The position numbers and the translations under genes are program-made. Below, one piece after another: positions 39,016 to 48,616 of a DNA stretch of 64,000 nt (the stretch's first letter is position 1; each line of letters opens with the position of its first letter). Origin of the DNA: Riemerella anatipestifer (GTDB lineage: Bacteria; Bacteroidota; Bacteroidia; Flavobacteriales; Weeksellaceae); the NCBI RefSeq assembly GCF_009663465.1, contig NZ_QXHU01000002.1:333597-397596 (forward strand), written 5' to 3'. The notes below the pieces were generated by a model, which made no database searches, was not told where the DNA came from, and saw only the letters and a list, made by a program, of their open reading frames with translations.

Positions 39016-39540
39016 ATGCGAAAGGAGGATTGCTATTTTCTTGGAAAAATCACTCGTAAGCATGGTCTTTCGGGGAATGTTATCTTGAAGTTAGATACAG
39101 ACCAACCCGAATTCTACAACAAATTGGAATCAATATTCGTTGAAATCAACGGGTTATTGGTTCCTTTTTTTATAGAAAAACAGCAGTGGCAAAAATCAGA
39201 CTCTAAAATCATTACTTTTAAAAATGTGTCTGATGCTATGGTAGAACAAGCACTGGGTAAAAGTGTTTTTTTACCACTTTCTACTTTACCTCCGCTAGAC
39301 GGTAACCAATTCTATTACCACGAAGTAATAGGTTTTGACATCTTTGACGAATCTGAAAACTTTTGTGGTTCAATCAAAGAGATTAACGACCAAACCACAC
39401 AACACTATTTTATTCTTAATAATCAAGGTAAGGAAGTTATCATTCCTATTATCAAAGATTGGATTCTGAAGGTTAATAGAGATGAAAAAATAATTTCTAT
39501 GCAACTGCCAGAAGGGCTTTTAGAAGTATTTGAGGTATAA
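39016..39540 (+). CDS. rimM: 16S rRNA processing protein RimM
   Basis: 174 residues. Assists maturation of the 30S head domain and binds S19. The N-terminal RimM barrel begins CYFLGKITRKHGLSGNVILK and the C-terminal PRC-barrel includes FYYHEVIGFDIFDE and EVIIPIIKDWILKVN. Length is normal. Its position right after rpsP is the classic ribosome-assembly arrangement; the usual trmD and rplS do not follow here. Confidence 0.95.
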   Translation: MRKEDCYFLGKITRKHGLSGNVILKLDTDQPEFYNKLESIFVEINGLLVPFFIEKQQWQKSDSKIITFKNVSDAMVEQALGKSVFLPLSTLPPLDGNQFYYHEVIGFDIFDESENFCGSIKEINDQTTQHYFILNNQGKEVIIPIIKDWILKVNRDEKIISMQLPEGLLEVFEV

Positions 39541-39689
39541 GTCTTCTATTATTATTACGATATTATTGCGTTTTTCCTTAATATTTCCTAGTGGCTTAAG
39601 TTAAAATCACTACTTTTGTAGTAGATTTTGTGTTTATAATCTTCTATGTAGGTTTTTACAATTTACACGTTCAAAAGAATAGGTTTTTA

Positions 39690-40322
39690 ATGATGACTAA
39701 TACTGAAAAAGAATTACTAAAATTAGGAAAGCTACTCCCTGTAATGGAGCATTTCTACACGATACAAGGCGAAGGTGCACATACGGGTAAAGCGGCATAT
39801 TTTATTCGTTTAGGAGGTTGTGATGTTGGTTGTCATTGGTGTGATGTTAAGGAAAGTTGGGATCCTAACTTACATCCTTTAATGGACGCAGAAGAAGTAG
39901 CCCAAATAGCAGCACAGTATTCTAAAACCATTGTTTTGACGGGTGGAGAGCCACTTATGTGGAATTTAGAAATACTTACCAAAAAATTAAAAGATTTAGG
40001 TTGTACTATACATATAGAAACTTCTGGTGCTTATGAAATGACTGGGCATATAGATTGGGTGTGCCTTTCTCCTAAGAAAACAGGTTTGCCTAAGGAAAGT
40101 ATCTATGCAAAGGCAAATGAATTAAAAGTAATTATTTTCAATAATCACGATTTTAAATTTGCTGAAGAACAAGCCTCTAAAGTTTCTCAAAATTGTAAAT
40201 TTTATCTCCAAAGCGAATGGAGTAAAAGAGATGAAATGTATCCTAAAATAACCGATTATATTTTAGAAAATCCTAAATGGCAGGCTTCGGTACAAACCCA
40301 CAAATATCTTAATATCCCATAA
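39690..40322 (+). CDS. queE: 7-carboxy-7-deazaguanine synthase (QueE)
   Basis: 210 residues from ATG 39690 (MMTNTEKELLKLGKLLPVME); an upstream in-frame start at 39630 would add a hydrophobic stretch lacking homology and overlap the likely promoter box TACTTTTG at 39611-39618. Radical SAM enzyme of queuosine synthesis; the cluster motif Cx3Cx2C is GGCDVGCHWCDV, after FYTIQGEGAHTGKAAYFIRL. Further hallmarks are VLTGGEPLMWN and HIETSGAYEM. Length normal for QueE. Next gene begins 6 nt after its stop. Confidence 0.93.
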   Translation: MMTNTEKELLKLGKLLPVMEHFYTIQGEGAHTGKAAYFIRLGGCDVGCHWCDVKESWDPNLHPLMDAEEVAQIAAQYSKTIVLTGGEPLMWNLEILTKKLKDLGCTIHIETSGAYEMTGHIDWVCLSPKKTGLPKESIYAKANELKVIIFNNHDFKFAEEQASKVSQNCKFYLQSEWSKRDEMYPKITDYILENPKWQASVQTHKYLNIP

Positions 40323-40328
40323 GATCAA

Positions 40329-41660
40329 ATGCAGAATATCCGCTATTCTAGATATTTGAAATTTTTATTTATAGGAGCAGATATTTTTGCTATACTTACT
40401 TGTTTTTATATACTTTTCACTAACAAAGAGGGAGAGTGGTTGTGGAGAACTGAAAACCTTATATTCTTGTTTATTGTTTGTGTATTTTGGGGATTATTAA
40501 GTGGTTACACTCGTTTGTATCATGTTCCTCGCACACTTACTTATACACTTCATTTAGAAAGAATTTTAAAACACACTCTGTTTTTCTTTTTAGGAATATG
40601 GATGTTGGAGTTACTGTCTACAAAAGTAAATTTCAGTCAAAATGAATTAACTTTTTGGGGATATTTTCTAATTTTGATATTGTTATTTAAGTCGTTTACT
40701 TTCTTTCTTCTTAAATATTACAGAAGTTTAGGTAAAAATCACAGAAATGTGATGTTTTTTTCAGATGATAATCTTTCTACTATTTTAAAACAAACTCTTC
40801 TGGAGCGTAAGGATTATGGTTATAAAGTATATAGTTTTAATGGAAATGTCACTGAGCAAGAGCTTACTCTTTTTTGGAAAACCAATGGTATAGATACATT
40901 ATTTTTATCTTCAGAAAATGAAGGAAGTCAAATAAAAGAAATTCTAAAATTGGCGGAAATACATAAGGTTAATGTAAATCTTGTACCCAATACCTTTAAT
41001 CAAGTTTTTTTTAACTACCATCTACAGTATTTTGGAATATCACCAGTGCTTATTCCAGAAACATATCCGCTAAGTTTTGTTAGTAATCAAATAATTAAAA
41101 GATTATTTGATATCTTGTTTTCATTTTTAGTATTGCTGTTTGTTGGTATTTGGCTTTTTCCTATTATCTCATTTTTTATTTGGTTAGAAAGCGGTAGCCC
41201 TATCTTATTTATACAAAAAAGATATGGTTATCGGGGGAAAATCTTCCAATGTTTTAAATTCAGAACAATGGTTGATGACCGTCAATCTTGTGAGAAACGA
41301 GTTACAAAAGTGGGAAGGTTTCTTAGAAAAACCAGCCTTGATGAAATGCCTCAATTTATAAATGTTTTGTTTGGAGAGATGTCTGTGGTAGGTCCACGTC
41401 CTCATATGCTTTCTGTAGATGATTTTTATAAATCTCAAATAGAGCAGTATAGTACACGAAGTTTGGTAAAACCTGGGATAACAGGGCTTGCTCAAGTAAA
41501 TGGTTTGAGAGGTGATAGTGGAGAAAATCTAGATAAAAAGATGAAAAAAAGGCTACTAGCTGACATTTTCTATATTAAAAATTGGAGCATTAGTTTAGAT
41601 ATTGTAATTATATTAAAAACCATTTTTTTGATTATTAGAGGCGACGAAAATGCTCAGTAG
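40329..41660 (+). CDS. Undecaprenyl-phosphate sugar phosphotransferase (WcaJ/WbaP-like)
   Basis: 443 residues. The N-terminal half has four to five membrane helices (FLFIGADIFAILTCFYILFT onward) and a cytoplasmic CoA-binding-like part. The C-terminal bacterial sugar-transferase domain shows IIKRLFDILFSFLVLLFVG, then GSPILFIQKRYGYRGKIF, CFKFRTM, LRKTSLDEMPQFINVLFG and SVVGPRPHM. It transfers a sugar-1-phosphate to the lipid carrier to begin capsule, O-antigen or exopolysaccharide synthesis. No other polysaccharide genes are nearby, so the locus is isolated; substrate unknown. Confidence 0.92.
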   Translation: MQNIRYSRYLKFLFIGADIFAILTCFYILFTNKEGEWLWRTENLIFLFIVCVFWGLLSGYTRLYHVPRTLTYTLHLERILKHTLFFFLGIWMLELLSTKVNFSQNELTFWGYFLILILLFKSFTFFLLKYYRSLGKNHRNVMFFSDDNLSTILKQTLLERKDYGYKVYSFNGNVTEQELTLFWKTNGIDTLFLSSENEGSQIKEILKLAEIHKVNVNLVPNTFNQVFFNYHLQYFGISPVLIPETYPLSFVSNQIIKRLFDILFSFLVLLFVGIWLFPIISFFIWLESGSPILFIQKRYGYRGKIFQCFKFRTMVDDRQSCEKRVTKVGRFLRKTSLDEMPQFINVLFGEMSVVGPRPHMLSVDDFYKSQIEQYSTRSLVKPGITGLAQVNGLRGDSGENLDKKMKKRLLADIFYIKNWSISLDIVIILKTIFLIIRGDENAQ

Positions 41661-41698
41661 TTGCTGAAAGTATCAATTAAAAGTATTAACTTCGCAAA

Positions 41699-42460
41699 AT
41701 GTTAAAGTTATCAAAAAGAATGCTTACCTCTGTGGGAGAGTATGTTTTGTTACTAGGAAAGGTAATAAAGCGTCCACAGAAACATAATATTTTTTTTAAA
41801 CTCTTGATGAGAGAGATTAACGATTTAGGCGTTAACTCCTTTGGTTTGGTGTTATTTACCTCCATATTTGTGGGAGCCGTGGTCGCAATACAGATGTATA
41901 ATAATTTTAAGGCGTCTACCATTCCCATTCCACTATACTTCATAGGTTATGCTACTAAGGTAGTACTTATTTTAGAGTTTTCGCCTACTATTATTAGTCT
42001 TATTTTGGCCGGTAAAGTAGGGTCTTATATCGCTTCTAGTATAGGAACGATGAGAGTAACGGAGCAAATAGATGCTTTGGATATTATGGGAGTTAATTCT
42101 CCTAACTTTCTGATTCTTCCTAAAATAGTAGCTAATGTTATTTTTAATCCGTTACTTATAGCCATTAGTATTGTTTTTGGTATTTATGGAGGTTATTTAG
42201 CAGGAGTTGCCACGGGCAATTGGACAGAAGCTGACTATATTACAGGGATACAAAGATATATCCCAGACTATTTTATATGGTATGCATTTTTTAAAACGGT
42301 GGTGTTTGCATTCCTTATTGCCACAATTCCAGCCTATTTTGGATATAATGTAAAGGGAGGGTCTCTAGAAGTAGGTAGAGCCAGCACTCAAGCGGTGGTT
42401 TGGACTATGGTAGCAATTATTATTGCCGAACTTGTATCAACCCAATTATTTTTAAGCTAA
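41699..42460 (+). CDS. mlaE: MlaE-type ABC transporter permease
   Basis: 253 residues, five to six membrane helices. MlaE features: VNSFGLVLFTSIFVGAVVAI near the N-terminus, then LEFSPTIISLILAGKVGSYI, GTMRVTEQIDALDIMGVNSP, and AFLIATIPAYFGYNVKGGSL. It is the inner-membrane permease moving phospholipids between the membranes to keep the outer membrane asymmetric. Its stop overlaps the ATPase start by one base (TAATG). Confidence 0.92.
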   Translation: MLKLSKRMLTSVGEYVLLLGKVIKRPQKHNIFFKLLMREINDLGVNSFGLVLFTSIFVGAVVAIQMYNNFKASTIPIPLYFIGYATKVVLILEFSPTIISLILAGKVGSYIASSIGTMRVTEQIDALDIMGVNSPNFLILPKIVANVIFNPLLIAISIVFGIYGGYLAGVATGNWTEADYITGIQRYIPDYFIWYAFFKTVVFAFLIATIPAYFGYNVKGGSLEVGRASTQAVVWTMVAIIIAELVSTQLFLS

Positions 42461-43236
42461 TGATTGAAGTTAAAGATTTAAGAAAAAGTTTTAATGATGT
42501 AGAGGTTCTCAAAGGGATTACTACTACTTTTGAAACAGGGAAGGTAAACCTCGTCATTGGTCAGTCGGGTTCTGGTAAGACAGTATTTTTGAAGTGTTTA
42601 CTCAATGTTTTTGACCCTTCTTCTGGAGATATTTTATTTGACGGGAGAAATTTAAGTATTATGGAACGAACTGAAAAACAGCAAATTCGTTCCGAAATAG
42701 GGACGGTGTTTCAAGGGAGTGCTTTGTTTGACTCTATGACGGTGGAAGAAAATATATCTTTTCCTTTGGATATGTTTACCAACCTTACTTATACCGAAAA
42801 AAGAAAAAGAGTAAAAGAAGTAATTGGAAGAGTGCACTTAGAAAATGCTAACACCAAGTTTCCTTCCGAAATATCAGGCGGAATGCAAAAGCGAGTAGCA
42901 ATAGCTCGTGCAATTGTGAACAACCCTAAGTACCTCTTTTGTGATGAGCCAAACTCTGGTTTAGATCCCAATACAGCCATTGTAATAGATGAGCTTATAA
43001 AAGAAATTACAGAAGAATATAATACGACGACAATTATCAATACCCACGATATGAATTCTGTGCTTACTATAGGTGAGAAAATAGTTTATTTAAGAAAAGG
43101 CGTTAAAGAGTGGGAAGGTAACAAAGACCTTATTATCAAAGCAGAAAATGAACATTTGATAGATTTTGTTTATTCTTCAGCTCTATTTAAGCAGGTGAGA
43201 GAAACGATGTTGAGAAATAATCAAACTAATTTATAA
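42460..43236 (+). CDS. mlaF: MlaF-type ABC transporter ATP-binding protein
   Basis: 258 residues from ATG 42460, which overlaps the mlaE stop; an earlier in-frame ATG at 42400 lies inside mlaE and is unlikely. Walker A is VIGQSGSGKTVFLKCLL, the signature is EISGGMQKRVAIARAIV, Walker B is KYLFCDEPNSGLDP, and the switch His is in INTHDMNSV. It powers lipid transport by the MlaE permease. The substrate-binding MlaD-type protein is not in the adjacent genes. Confidence 0.93.
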   Translation: MIEVKDLRKSFNDVEVLKGITTTFETGKVNLVIGQSGSGKTVFLKCLLNVFDPSSGDILFDGRNLSIMERTEKQQIRSEIGTVFQGSALFDSMTVEENISFPLDMFTNLTYTEKRKRVKEVIGRVHLENANTKFPSEISGGMQKRVAIARAIVNNPKYLFCDEPNSGLDPNTAIVIDELIKEITEEYNTTTIINTHDMNSVLTIGEKIVYLRKGVKEWEGNKDLIIKAENEHLIDFVYSSALFKQVRETMLRNNQTNL

Positions 43237-43248
43237 AAATAAAATATT

Positions 43249-43872
43249 ATGAAAAAAGTATTCGCAGGTTTAGCTATTGTTGTTTCGTCTTTGGTGATGG
43301 GGCAAGTGAGCTTTGGAATAAGAGCTAATGCATTACTAAATGCTAGTTCTCCTAGTTGGTCTGATTTAAAGAACAACATTTCCGAATCATTAAATACTAA
43401 AGGAAATAACATTACAGGTTTTAACATTGGTTTATCAGCTAAAATTAACCTACCTATTACTTCGTTATTTTTAATGCCAGAAGTATATTATACACAATTT
43501 GGTAGTAAAACAACTTTAGGGGATTTGGAGCTAAAAGCTAAAAGTAATAGACTAGATGTTCCTATTCTAGTAGGGTATAATGTTCTAGGTGAAAAATTAA
43601 GTTTATTTACTGGACCTGTAGCTTCTTATAATTTGACTTCTGGAGAAACTTTTAAAGACTTTAAAGAGAATATCTTTAAAACATTTACGGTAGGTTATCA
43701 AATAGGTGCTAATGTAAGAGTATCAGATTTTGTATTCAACGCACGCTACGAAGGTGCTTTTTCTAAGGACCAAAGGGACTTCATAAGAGCGGTGTCTAGT
43801 AGTACAGACGAAGTGGTGAGATATGATAACCGTCCTAGCTTCTTTATAGTAGGTCTAGGTTATCAGTTTTAA
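43249..43872 (+). CDS. Outer-membrane beta-barrel protein (PorT-like)
   Basis: 207 residues: signal peptide (MKKVFAGLAIVVSSLVMGQV), then alternating beta strands typical of small porin-like barrels (FNIGLSAKINLPITSLFLMP, LDVPILVGYNVLGEKLSLFT, FTVGYQIGANVRVSDFVF), and a C-terminal strand ending FFIVGLGYQF with terminal Phe. Located in the outer membrane. Starts 12 nt after mlaF on the same strand, suggesting co-transcription with the lipid-transport genes. Exact role unknown. Confidence 0.82.
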   Translation: MKKVFAGLAIVVSSLVMGQVSFGIRANALLNASSPSWSDLKNNISESLNTKGNNITGFNIGLSAKINLPITSLFLMPEVYYTQFGSKTTLGDLELKAKSNRLDVPILVGYNVLGEKLSLFTGPVASYNLTSGETFKDFKENIFKTFTVGYQIGANVRVSDFVFNARYEGAFSKDQRDFIRAVSSSTDEVVRYDNRPSFFIVGLGYQF

Positions 43873-43897
43873 TATCTTTTAAAATTATAAAATAACA

Positions 43898-43926
43898 AAA
43901 ATACTCAAGTTAGTCTTGAGTATTTT
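43898..43926. terminator. Bidirectional terminator between convergent genes
   Basis: AAAATACTCAAG (43898-43909), 5-nt loop, CTTGAGTATTTT (43915-43926): a perfect 12-bp stem with A- and T-runs. Shared by the barrel gene (+) and the convergent small membrane gene (-), whose last codons lie within it. Confidence 0.88.
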
Positions 43927-44209
43927 TATTATAAGCATTTTGTTGTGCTGCTAATTCTGCCGCTTGTTTTTCTATTTCTATTTTTTCCCTCTGTAGTCTT
44001 TGAAACTCCTTTTTCTTGGTGGCCTCTTTTACAGCATTACCTTTGCTAAGATACCCTATGACACCTCCAATAATGAGGCCAATCCCCACACCTCCCATAA
44101 CTCCTATGAAATGAGAAAGTTCTATTTTAAAATCGGTAGTGAGGTAGAATAAAAGAATTGCTACAGCTAAAAGTAGAATTCCTACAGTAGTTAAACTTTT
44201 CATAGCCAA
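43910..44209 (-). CDS. Small membrane protein with coiled-coil tail
   Basis: 99 residues: two hydrophobic helices (TVGILLLAVAILLFYLTTDF and FIGVMGGVGIGLIIGGVIGY) followed by a charged coiled coil (KKEFQRLQREKIEIEKQAAE) and an Asn/Gln end. The layout resembles many small inner-membrane proteins of unknown function. It lies 48 nt after the M48 lipoprotease on the same strand and may be co-transcribed with it. Confidence 0.65.
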   Translation of the reverse strand: MAMKSLTTVGILLLAVAILLFYLTTDFKIELSHFIGVMGGVGIGLIIGGVIGYLSKGNAVKEATKKKEFQRLQREKIEIEKQAAELAAQQNAYNKNTQD

Positions 44210-44257
44210 AGTTGATTTGTATTATTTTTTGTTCAAAGGTAATAAATTTAAGATAAA

Positions 44258-45076
44258 CTACACTTTACCTCCTGCTATTTTATAATATTCTAAAGCTTTA
44301 GGTAAGTGTTTTTGTATATCAGCTCTTCTATGTTCTGGGTTGGGGTGGGTTGAGAGAAATTCAGGCTGTCTTGAACTGTTTCCTCCAGATGCAGACTCCA
44401 TTCTTTGCCAAAAAGGTTGAGCTTCTCTTGGGTCATAACCAGCCATAGCCATAATATATAAGCCCATCTCGTCTGCTTCTAACTCTTGTTTTCTTCCATA
44501 GGCGAGTAGTGTAGCTTGAGTACCTAAAGGGTAAGCTATAGAGAATATTTGTTTTAAGGTTTGGTCTTTCATACTAGCTCCAGCAACCACACCTAGTCCT
44601 TGGGCAACCATTGCTGATGATATTCTTTCATTTCCGTGTCCTGCTAATGCATGAGCTACTTCGTGTCCCATAACTACAGCTACTCCAGTTTCGTTTTTAC
44701 ATACAGGCATTATTCCGGTATAGAATGCTACTTTTCCCCCAGGCATACACCAAGCATTAAGTTGTGTATCATCTATTAAATTAAATTCCCACTGATATGA
44801 TGATAAATCTCCTTCTCTTCCGATTGAGCGGTAATAATTCTCCGCAGCATTTTTAATTCTTAATCCTACATTTTTCACTTGTCTAGCCTCTGTAGTTCCT
44901 GATACCACCTTGGCTTTTGATAATGTAGATTGGTATTGTTCTAAAGACATACTAGCCAATTGGCTATTATTCATAAACTGCAAAGATTTTCTTCCTGTAA
45001 GAGGATTTGTGGTACACGCAACTAATCCCAAAGTTAATATACTTATTCCTAGTATTTTTTTTATTTTCATAGACAT
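44258..45076 (-). CDS. M48-family metalloprotease lipoprotein
   Basis: 272 residues. Lipoprotein signal with lipobox LGLVAC followed by TTNPLTGRKS (an NPxTGR motif common in this family). Zinc site HExxH in VVMGHEVAHALAGHGNERIS and a third-ligand region QELEADEMGLYIMAMAGYD. DDTQLNAWCMPGGKVAFYTG is also characteristic. Related to YcaL/LoiP periplasmic proteases involved in envelope quality control. Start 45076 or the ATG at 45070 two codons later; the signal peptide works with either. Confidence 0.92.
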   Translation of the reverse strand: MSMKIKKILGISILTLGLVACTTNPLTGRKSLQFMNNSQLASMSLEQYQSTLSKAKVVSGTTEARQVKNVGLRIKNAAENYYRSIGREGDLSSYQWEFNLIDDTQLNAWCMPGGKVAFYTGIMPVCKNETGVAVVMGHEVAHALAGHGNERISSAMVAQGLGVVAGASMKDQTLKQIFSIAYPLGTQATLLAYGRKQELEADEMGLYIMAMAGYDPREAQPFWQRMESASGGNSSRQPEFLSTHPNPEHRRADIQKHLPKALEYYKIAGGKV

Positions 45077-45350
45077 TGTTTTAGTATAATTATGTAGTGC
45101 AAATTAAACAATTATTATTCCAAACTAAGGAATAAAATAGCACTTTGTTAAATTCAAGTTTTTATAAAATACTCTAATTAAATTTAATTCATTGAATGTT
45201 AATTGTTTAAAATCAAAAACGGTAAAGCGTTATTTTTATAACTTTTGTTAGTTCTTACATCAATAAATCGAAACTTAAAAGGACTATTTTTGAAAAAAAA
45301 TCACTACCTTTAGGCACTGATTTGAACACACAACTTTAAAATTATTTTAA

Positions 45351-47108
45351 ATGAATTTAGCTGCATTTGTAAGTGTTAATGCTGAGAAATACCTCTCCAA
45401 ACCTGCCATAGGTTTTAAGAAATATGATGAGTGGAAATCGCTTAGTTGGACTATGTTTAAAAGAACTATTTTTAAAACAGCCAACGCACTTAAAGACATT
45501 GGAGTAAAAGAGGGTGATAAGGTAGCCATATATTCGGATAATTCTGCAGAATGGATTATCTTTGATTTGGCAGTTTTGTCCTTAGGCGCTATAAGTGTGC
45601 CTATCTACAGCACCAATGGAAAGCAACAGACGCAACATTGTATACAAGATTCTGGCGCATCAATCGTTTTTGTGGGGAATCAGGAACAATATGATATTTG
45701 TTCTGAAATAATGGAAGAAACCTCTTCGCTTAAATTCATTATTGCGGCAAAAAAAACTACTGTATTAAGGCATAGTAATAGTATTCACTTAGAAAATTTA
45801 ACTCAGAAAGGAAGCGAAGATTTTGAAGTGTGTCCTAGAGATAAAAGTGATCTTTCTACAATTCTTTACACTTCAGGTACCTCGGGGACACCTAAAGGAG
45901 TAATGCTCACTCACGGAAATTTAATAGATTGTTTCCAAGCTCATACCGATTTTTTCAAATTCAAAAACTTTGAAAATGAGACTTCTTTAGCTTTTTTACC
46001 ATTAAGCCACATTTTTGAAAGAAGTTGGACATTATTCTGCTTAAGTAAAGGGGCTAAGGTTTCTTTCTTAGAAAATACAAAGTTAATCGCTCACGCCCTA
46101 GAGGAAGTAAAGCCAAGTATGATGTGTGCCGTCCCTAGATTTTATCAGAAAATCTATGGGGCTCTTAGAGAAATGGTTGAAAAAAGTTCTTCTACTAAAA
46201 AGAAAATTTTTGATTGGGCACTCAATATAGGCACTCAATGTAGTGAATATAGACGAAAAGGAAAATCTGTACCTTTTGGCTTAGCTCTTAAAGATAAGAT
46301 AGCTAGCAAGTTGGTATTTAATAAAATAAAACAAAAATTAGGTGGTAATCTTTGGTTTATGCCTTGTGGTGGTGCGGCTATATCTCCCGAAATCCTCAAA
46401 TTTTTTGATGCTATGGGGATTCACATTACAGTAGGCTATGGTCTTACCGAAACTACTGCTACTTTGACTTGCTTCCCTGCATACAACTATGAGTATGAAA
46501 CAGCAGGTATTCCAATAGGTGATACGCAGATAAAAATAGGTGAACACAACGAGATTTTAGTTAAAGGTAGTGGCGTTATGAAAGGATACTATAACCTTCC
46601 CGAAGAGACAATCAAAGCCTTTACCGAAGATGGTTGGTTCCGAACGGGAGATGCAGGGGTAATAGAGAATGGCACTTTGAAAATCACTGACCGTATCAAA
46701 GATTTAATGAAAACCTCTAATGGCAAATACATTACTCCACAAGTGATAGAGAATATATTGACTAATAGTAACTATATACAACAAGCTATGGTAGTAGCAG
46801 AAGGTAAACCTTTTGTAACAGCAGTTATAGTTCCTAACTTTGAAGCTCTAAAGGAAAAAGTAAAAGCAATGAAGCTGTCTATGACAGATTGGAATGAGAT
46901 TGTATCGTCAGAAAAAATCACTCAGTTTTATCACGATATTTTACAGGATGTTCAGAAAGAATTATCTGCGTTTGAAAGGGTTAAAAAATTTGTATTACTT
47001 CCTAGTGAGTTTGAAATTAAAACGGGAGAGATTACCCCAACGCTCAAAGTTAAAAGAAACGTGGTAATGTCTAAATACAATAATTTAATAGAAAGATTAT
47101 ACTCTTAA
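45351..47108 (+). CDS. Long-chain acyl-CoA synthetase (AMP-forming)
   Basis: 585 residues. Activates fatty acids with ATP and CoA. ANL-superfamily motifs: P-loop ILYTSGTSGTPKGVMLTHGN, LPLSHIFERSW, VGYGLTETTATLTCFP (the YGxTE motif), GWFRTGDAGVIENGTLKITD and RIKDLMKTSNGKYITPQVIE. Length is normal for FACS/ACSL-type enzymes of Bacteroidota. It opens a rightward run of genes toward purE. A TATTTTTG box at 45285-45292 could be its -7 element, without a well-placed TTG. Confidence 0.94.
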   Translation: MNLAAFVSVNAEKYLSKPAIGFKKYDEWKSLSWTMFKRTIFKTANALKDIGVKEGDKVAIYSDNSAEWIIFDLAVLSLGAISVPIYSTNGKQQTQHCIQDSGASIVFVGNQEQYDICSEIMEETSSLKFIIAAKKTTVLRHSNSIHLENLTQKGSEDFEVCPRDKSDLSTILYTSGTSGTPKGVMLTHGNLIDCFQAHTDFFKFKNFENETSLAFLPLSHIFERSWTLFCLSKGAKVSFLENTKLIAHALEEVKPSMMCAVPRFYQKIYGALREMVEKSSSTKKKIFDWALNIGTQCSEYRRKGKSVPFGLALKDKIASKLVFNKIKQKLGGNLWFMPCGGAAISPEILKFFDAMGIHITVGYGLTETTATLTCFPAYNYEYETAGIPIGDTQIKIGEHNEILVKGSGVMKGYYNLPEETIKAFTEDGWFRTGDAGVIENGTLKITDRIKDLMKTSNGKYITPQVIENILTNSNYIQQAMVVAEGKPFVTAVIVPNFEALKEKVKAMKLSMTDWNEIVSSEKITQFYHDILQDVQKELSAFERVKKFVLLPSEFEIKTGEITPTLKVKRNVVMSKYNNLIERLYS

Positions 47109-47129
47109 TTATTTAATAATGTGATTTTT

Positions 47130-48188
47130 ATGTCGGAACGATTTTTAGGAATACCAAATTTTGAAGTCAAAAACATACAAGTTTCGGAGACTTGTCCGTC
47201 CAATATTGCTTTGATAAAGTATTGGGGAAAGTATGCGCAACAGATACCAGCCAATCCTAGCATCAGTTTTACACTAAATAATGCTAAAACAACTACCAAT
47301 ATCGTTTTTAATGCTGATGAACCTTTTGGAGTAAAGACTTACTTGGCAGGAAAGGAAGAAACTCAATTTTCAGCTAAAATAGAAAAATATTTTAAAACTA
47401 TTGAGCCTTATCTCCCTTGGATTCTTAGCGGAAGTTACGAAATTAGAACCGAAAATACCTTTCCTCATAGTTCAGGAATCGCTAGCTCTGCATCAGGGTT
47501 CGGAGCGATAGCCAAATGTCTAATGAAGATAGATGAGGCTTTTTCTAAGGAAACTACAACCCACGATTTCAGGTTGAAAAAAGCCAGTTTTTTAGCTAGA
47601 TTAGGAAGCGGAAGTGCTTGTAGGAGTTTGTACAATGGCTTAGTGGTTTGGGGCGAAACACCAGAAGTAGAAGGTAGTTCTGATTTATTTGCTGTACCTT
47701 ATCCTACGGAAGAAGTTGCTGAAGTATTTAGAAAGTTTAACGACTGGGTATTGCTTATTCACGAAGGGCAAAAGAGTGTATCCTCTACTATAGGACACGG
47801 GCTAATGAACACCAACCCTTATGCTGAAAGACGCTTTAAGGAGGCTAGAGAGAATTTTATTCCTCTAAAAGAAATTTTAAAATCTGGAGATTTAGAAAAA
47901 TTTATTACCCTAGTAGAACACGAAGCTCTAACATTACATGCTATGATGATGATGAGTGAGCCTGCATTTATCCTTATGAAAACAGGTACTTTAGAGGTCA
48001 TCAATAAAATTTGGGAGTTTAGAAAATCAACAGGACTGCCGTTATTCTTTACCCTAGACGCTGGAGCTAATGTGCATTTGCTTTTCCCTGAAAATCAAGA
48101 GACAGAAAAAATAACTGCTTTTATTGAAAAAGAATTATTACCTCACACCCAAAACGGAAAAGTAGTAAAAGACAGTATAGATTTTTAA
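47130..48188 (+). CDS. mvaD: Diphosphomevalonate decarboxylase
   Basis: 352 residues from ATG 47130; a GTG nine bases upstream is an alternative. GHMP-kinase fold enzyme making isopentenyl diphosphate from mevalonate diphosphate. Hallmarks are SNIALIKYWGKYAQQIPANP, the loop PHSSGIASSASGFGAIAKCL, and LARLGSGSACRSLYNGLVVW, then VSSTIGHGLMNTNPYAE. The organism therefore seems to use the mevalonate route rather than MEP for isoprenoids. It starts 21 nt after the acyl-CoA synthetase and is followed closely by a VOC gene. Confidence 0.94.
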   Translation: MSERFLGIPNFEVKNIQVSETCPSNIALIKYWGKYAQQIPANPSISFTLNNAKTTTNIVFNADEPFGVKTYLAGKEETQFSAKIEKYFKTIEPYLPWILSGSYEIRTENTFPHSSGIASSASGFGAIAKCLMKIDEAFSKETTTHDFRLKKASFLARLGSGSACRSLYNGLVVWGETPEVEGSSDLFAVPYPTEEVAEVFRKFNDWVLLIHEGQKSVSSTIGHGLMNTNPYAERRFKEARENFIPLKEILKSGDLEKFITLVEHEALTLHAMMMMSEPAFILMKTGTLEVINKIWEFRKSTGLPLFFTLDAGANVHLLFPENQETEKITAFIEKELLPHTQNGKVVKDSIDF

Positions 48189-48203
48189 ATATTTAAAAAT
48201 TAA

Positions 48204-48581
48204 ATGAAACTTCATCATATTGCCATTATTTGCTCTGATTATTCAGTTTCAAAATCTTTTTATACCGAAGTTTTAGGGTTAAATATTCTACGAGAAGTGT
48301 ACAGAGTAGAAAGAAGCTCTTACAAACTAGATTTAGGCATTGGTAATGCTTATGTTATTGAACTTTTTTCTTTCCCTAATCCTCCTAAAAGGCTTATCAG
48401 ACCAGAGGCGTGTGGATTAAGACATTTGGCTTTTTCTGTGGACTCTGTGGAGGAGCAAAGAGAAAAGTTACTAAAATTAAATATCAGTTGTGAAGCTATT
48501 CGGGTAGATGAATGGACGAATAAAAAGTTCTTTTTCACGCAAGACCCAGATGGACTTCCGATAGAATTCTACGAAAGGTAA
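48204..48581 (+). CDS. VOC-family protein (glyoxalase I-like)
   Basis: 125 residues with two beta-alpha-beta-beta-beta halves: KLHHIAIICSDYSVSKSFYT, then YVIELFSFPNPPKR and CGLRHLAFSVDSVEEQREKL, ending DPDGLPIEFYER. Metal ligand candidates are His (HHIAI), Glu (IELF), His (RHLAF) and Glu (IEFYE). Resembles the YaeR/GloA2-type VOC proteins of unknown substrate. It sits between mvaD and purK with short gaps, so it is probably co-transcribed. Confidence 0.85.
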   Translation: MKLHHIAIICSDYSVSKSFYTEVLGLNILREVYRVERSSYKLDLGIGNAYVIELFSFPNPPKRLIRPEACGLRHLAFSVDSVEEQREKLLKLNISCEAIRVDEWTNKKFFFTQDPDGLPIEFYER

Positions 48582-48616
48582 AATATCCAAATAAATTATA
48601 ATAAAAAAGTAATAAA

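Noticed and set aside
39630-39690. Upstream start for queE
   Set aside because: It adds a hydrophobic stretch absent from QueE proteins and lies only 12 nt after the promoter-like TACTTTTG box.
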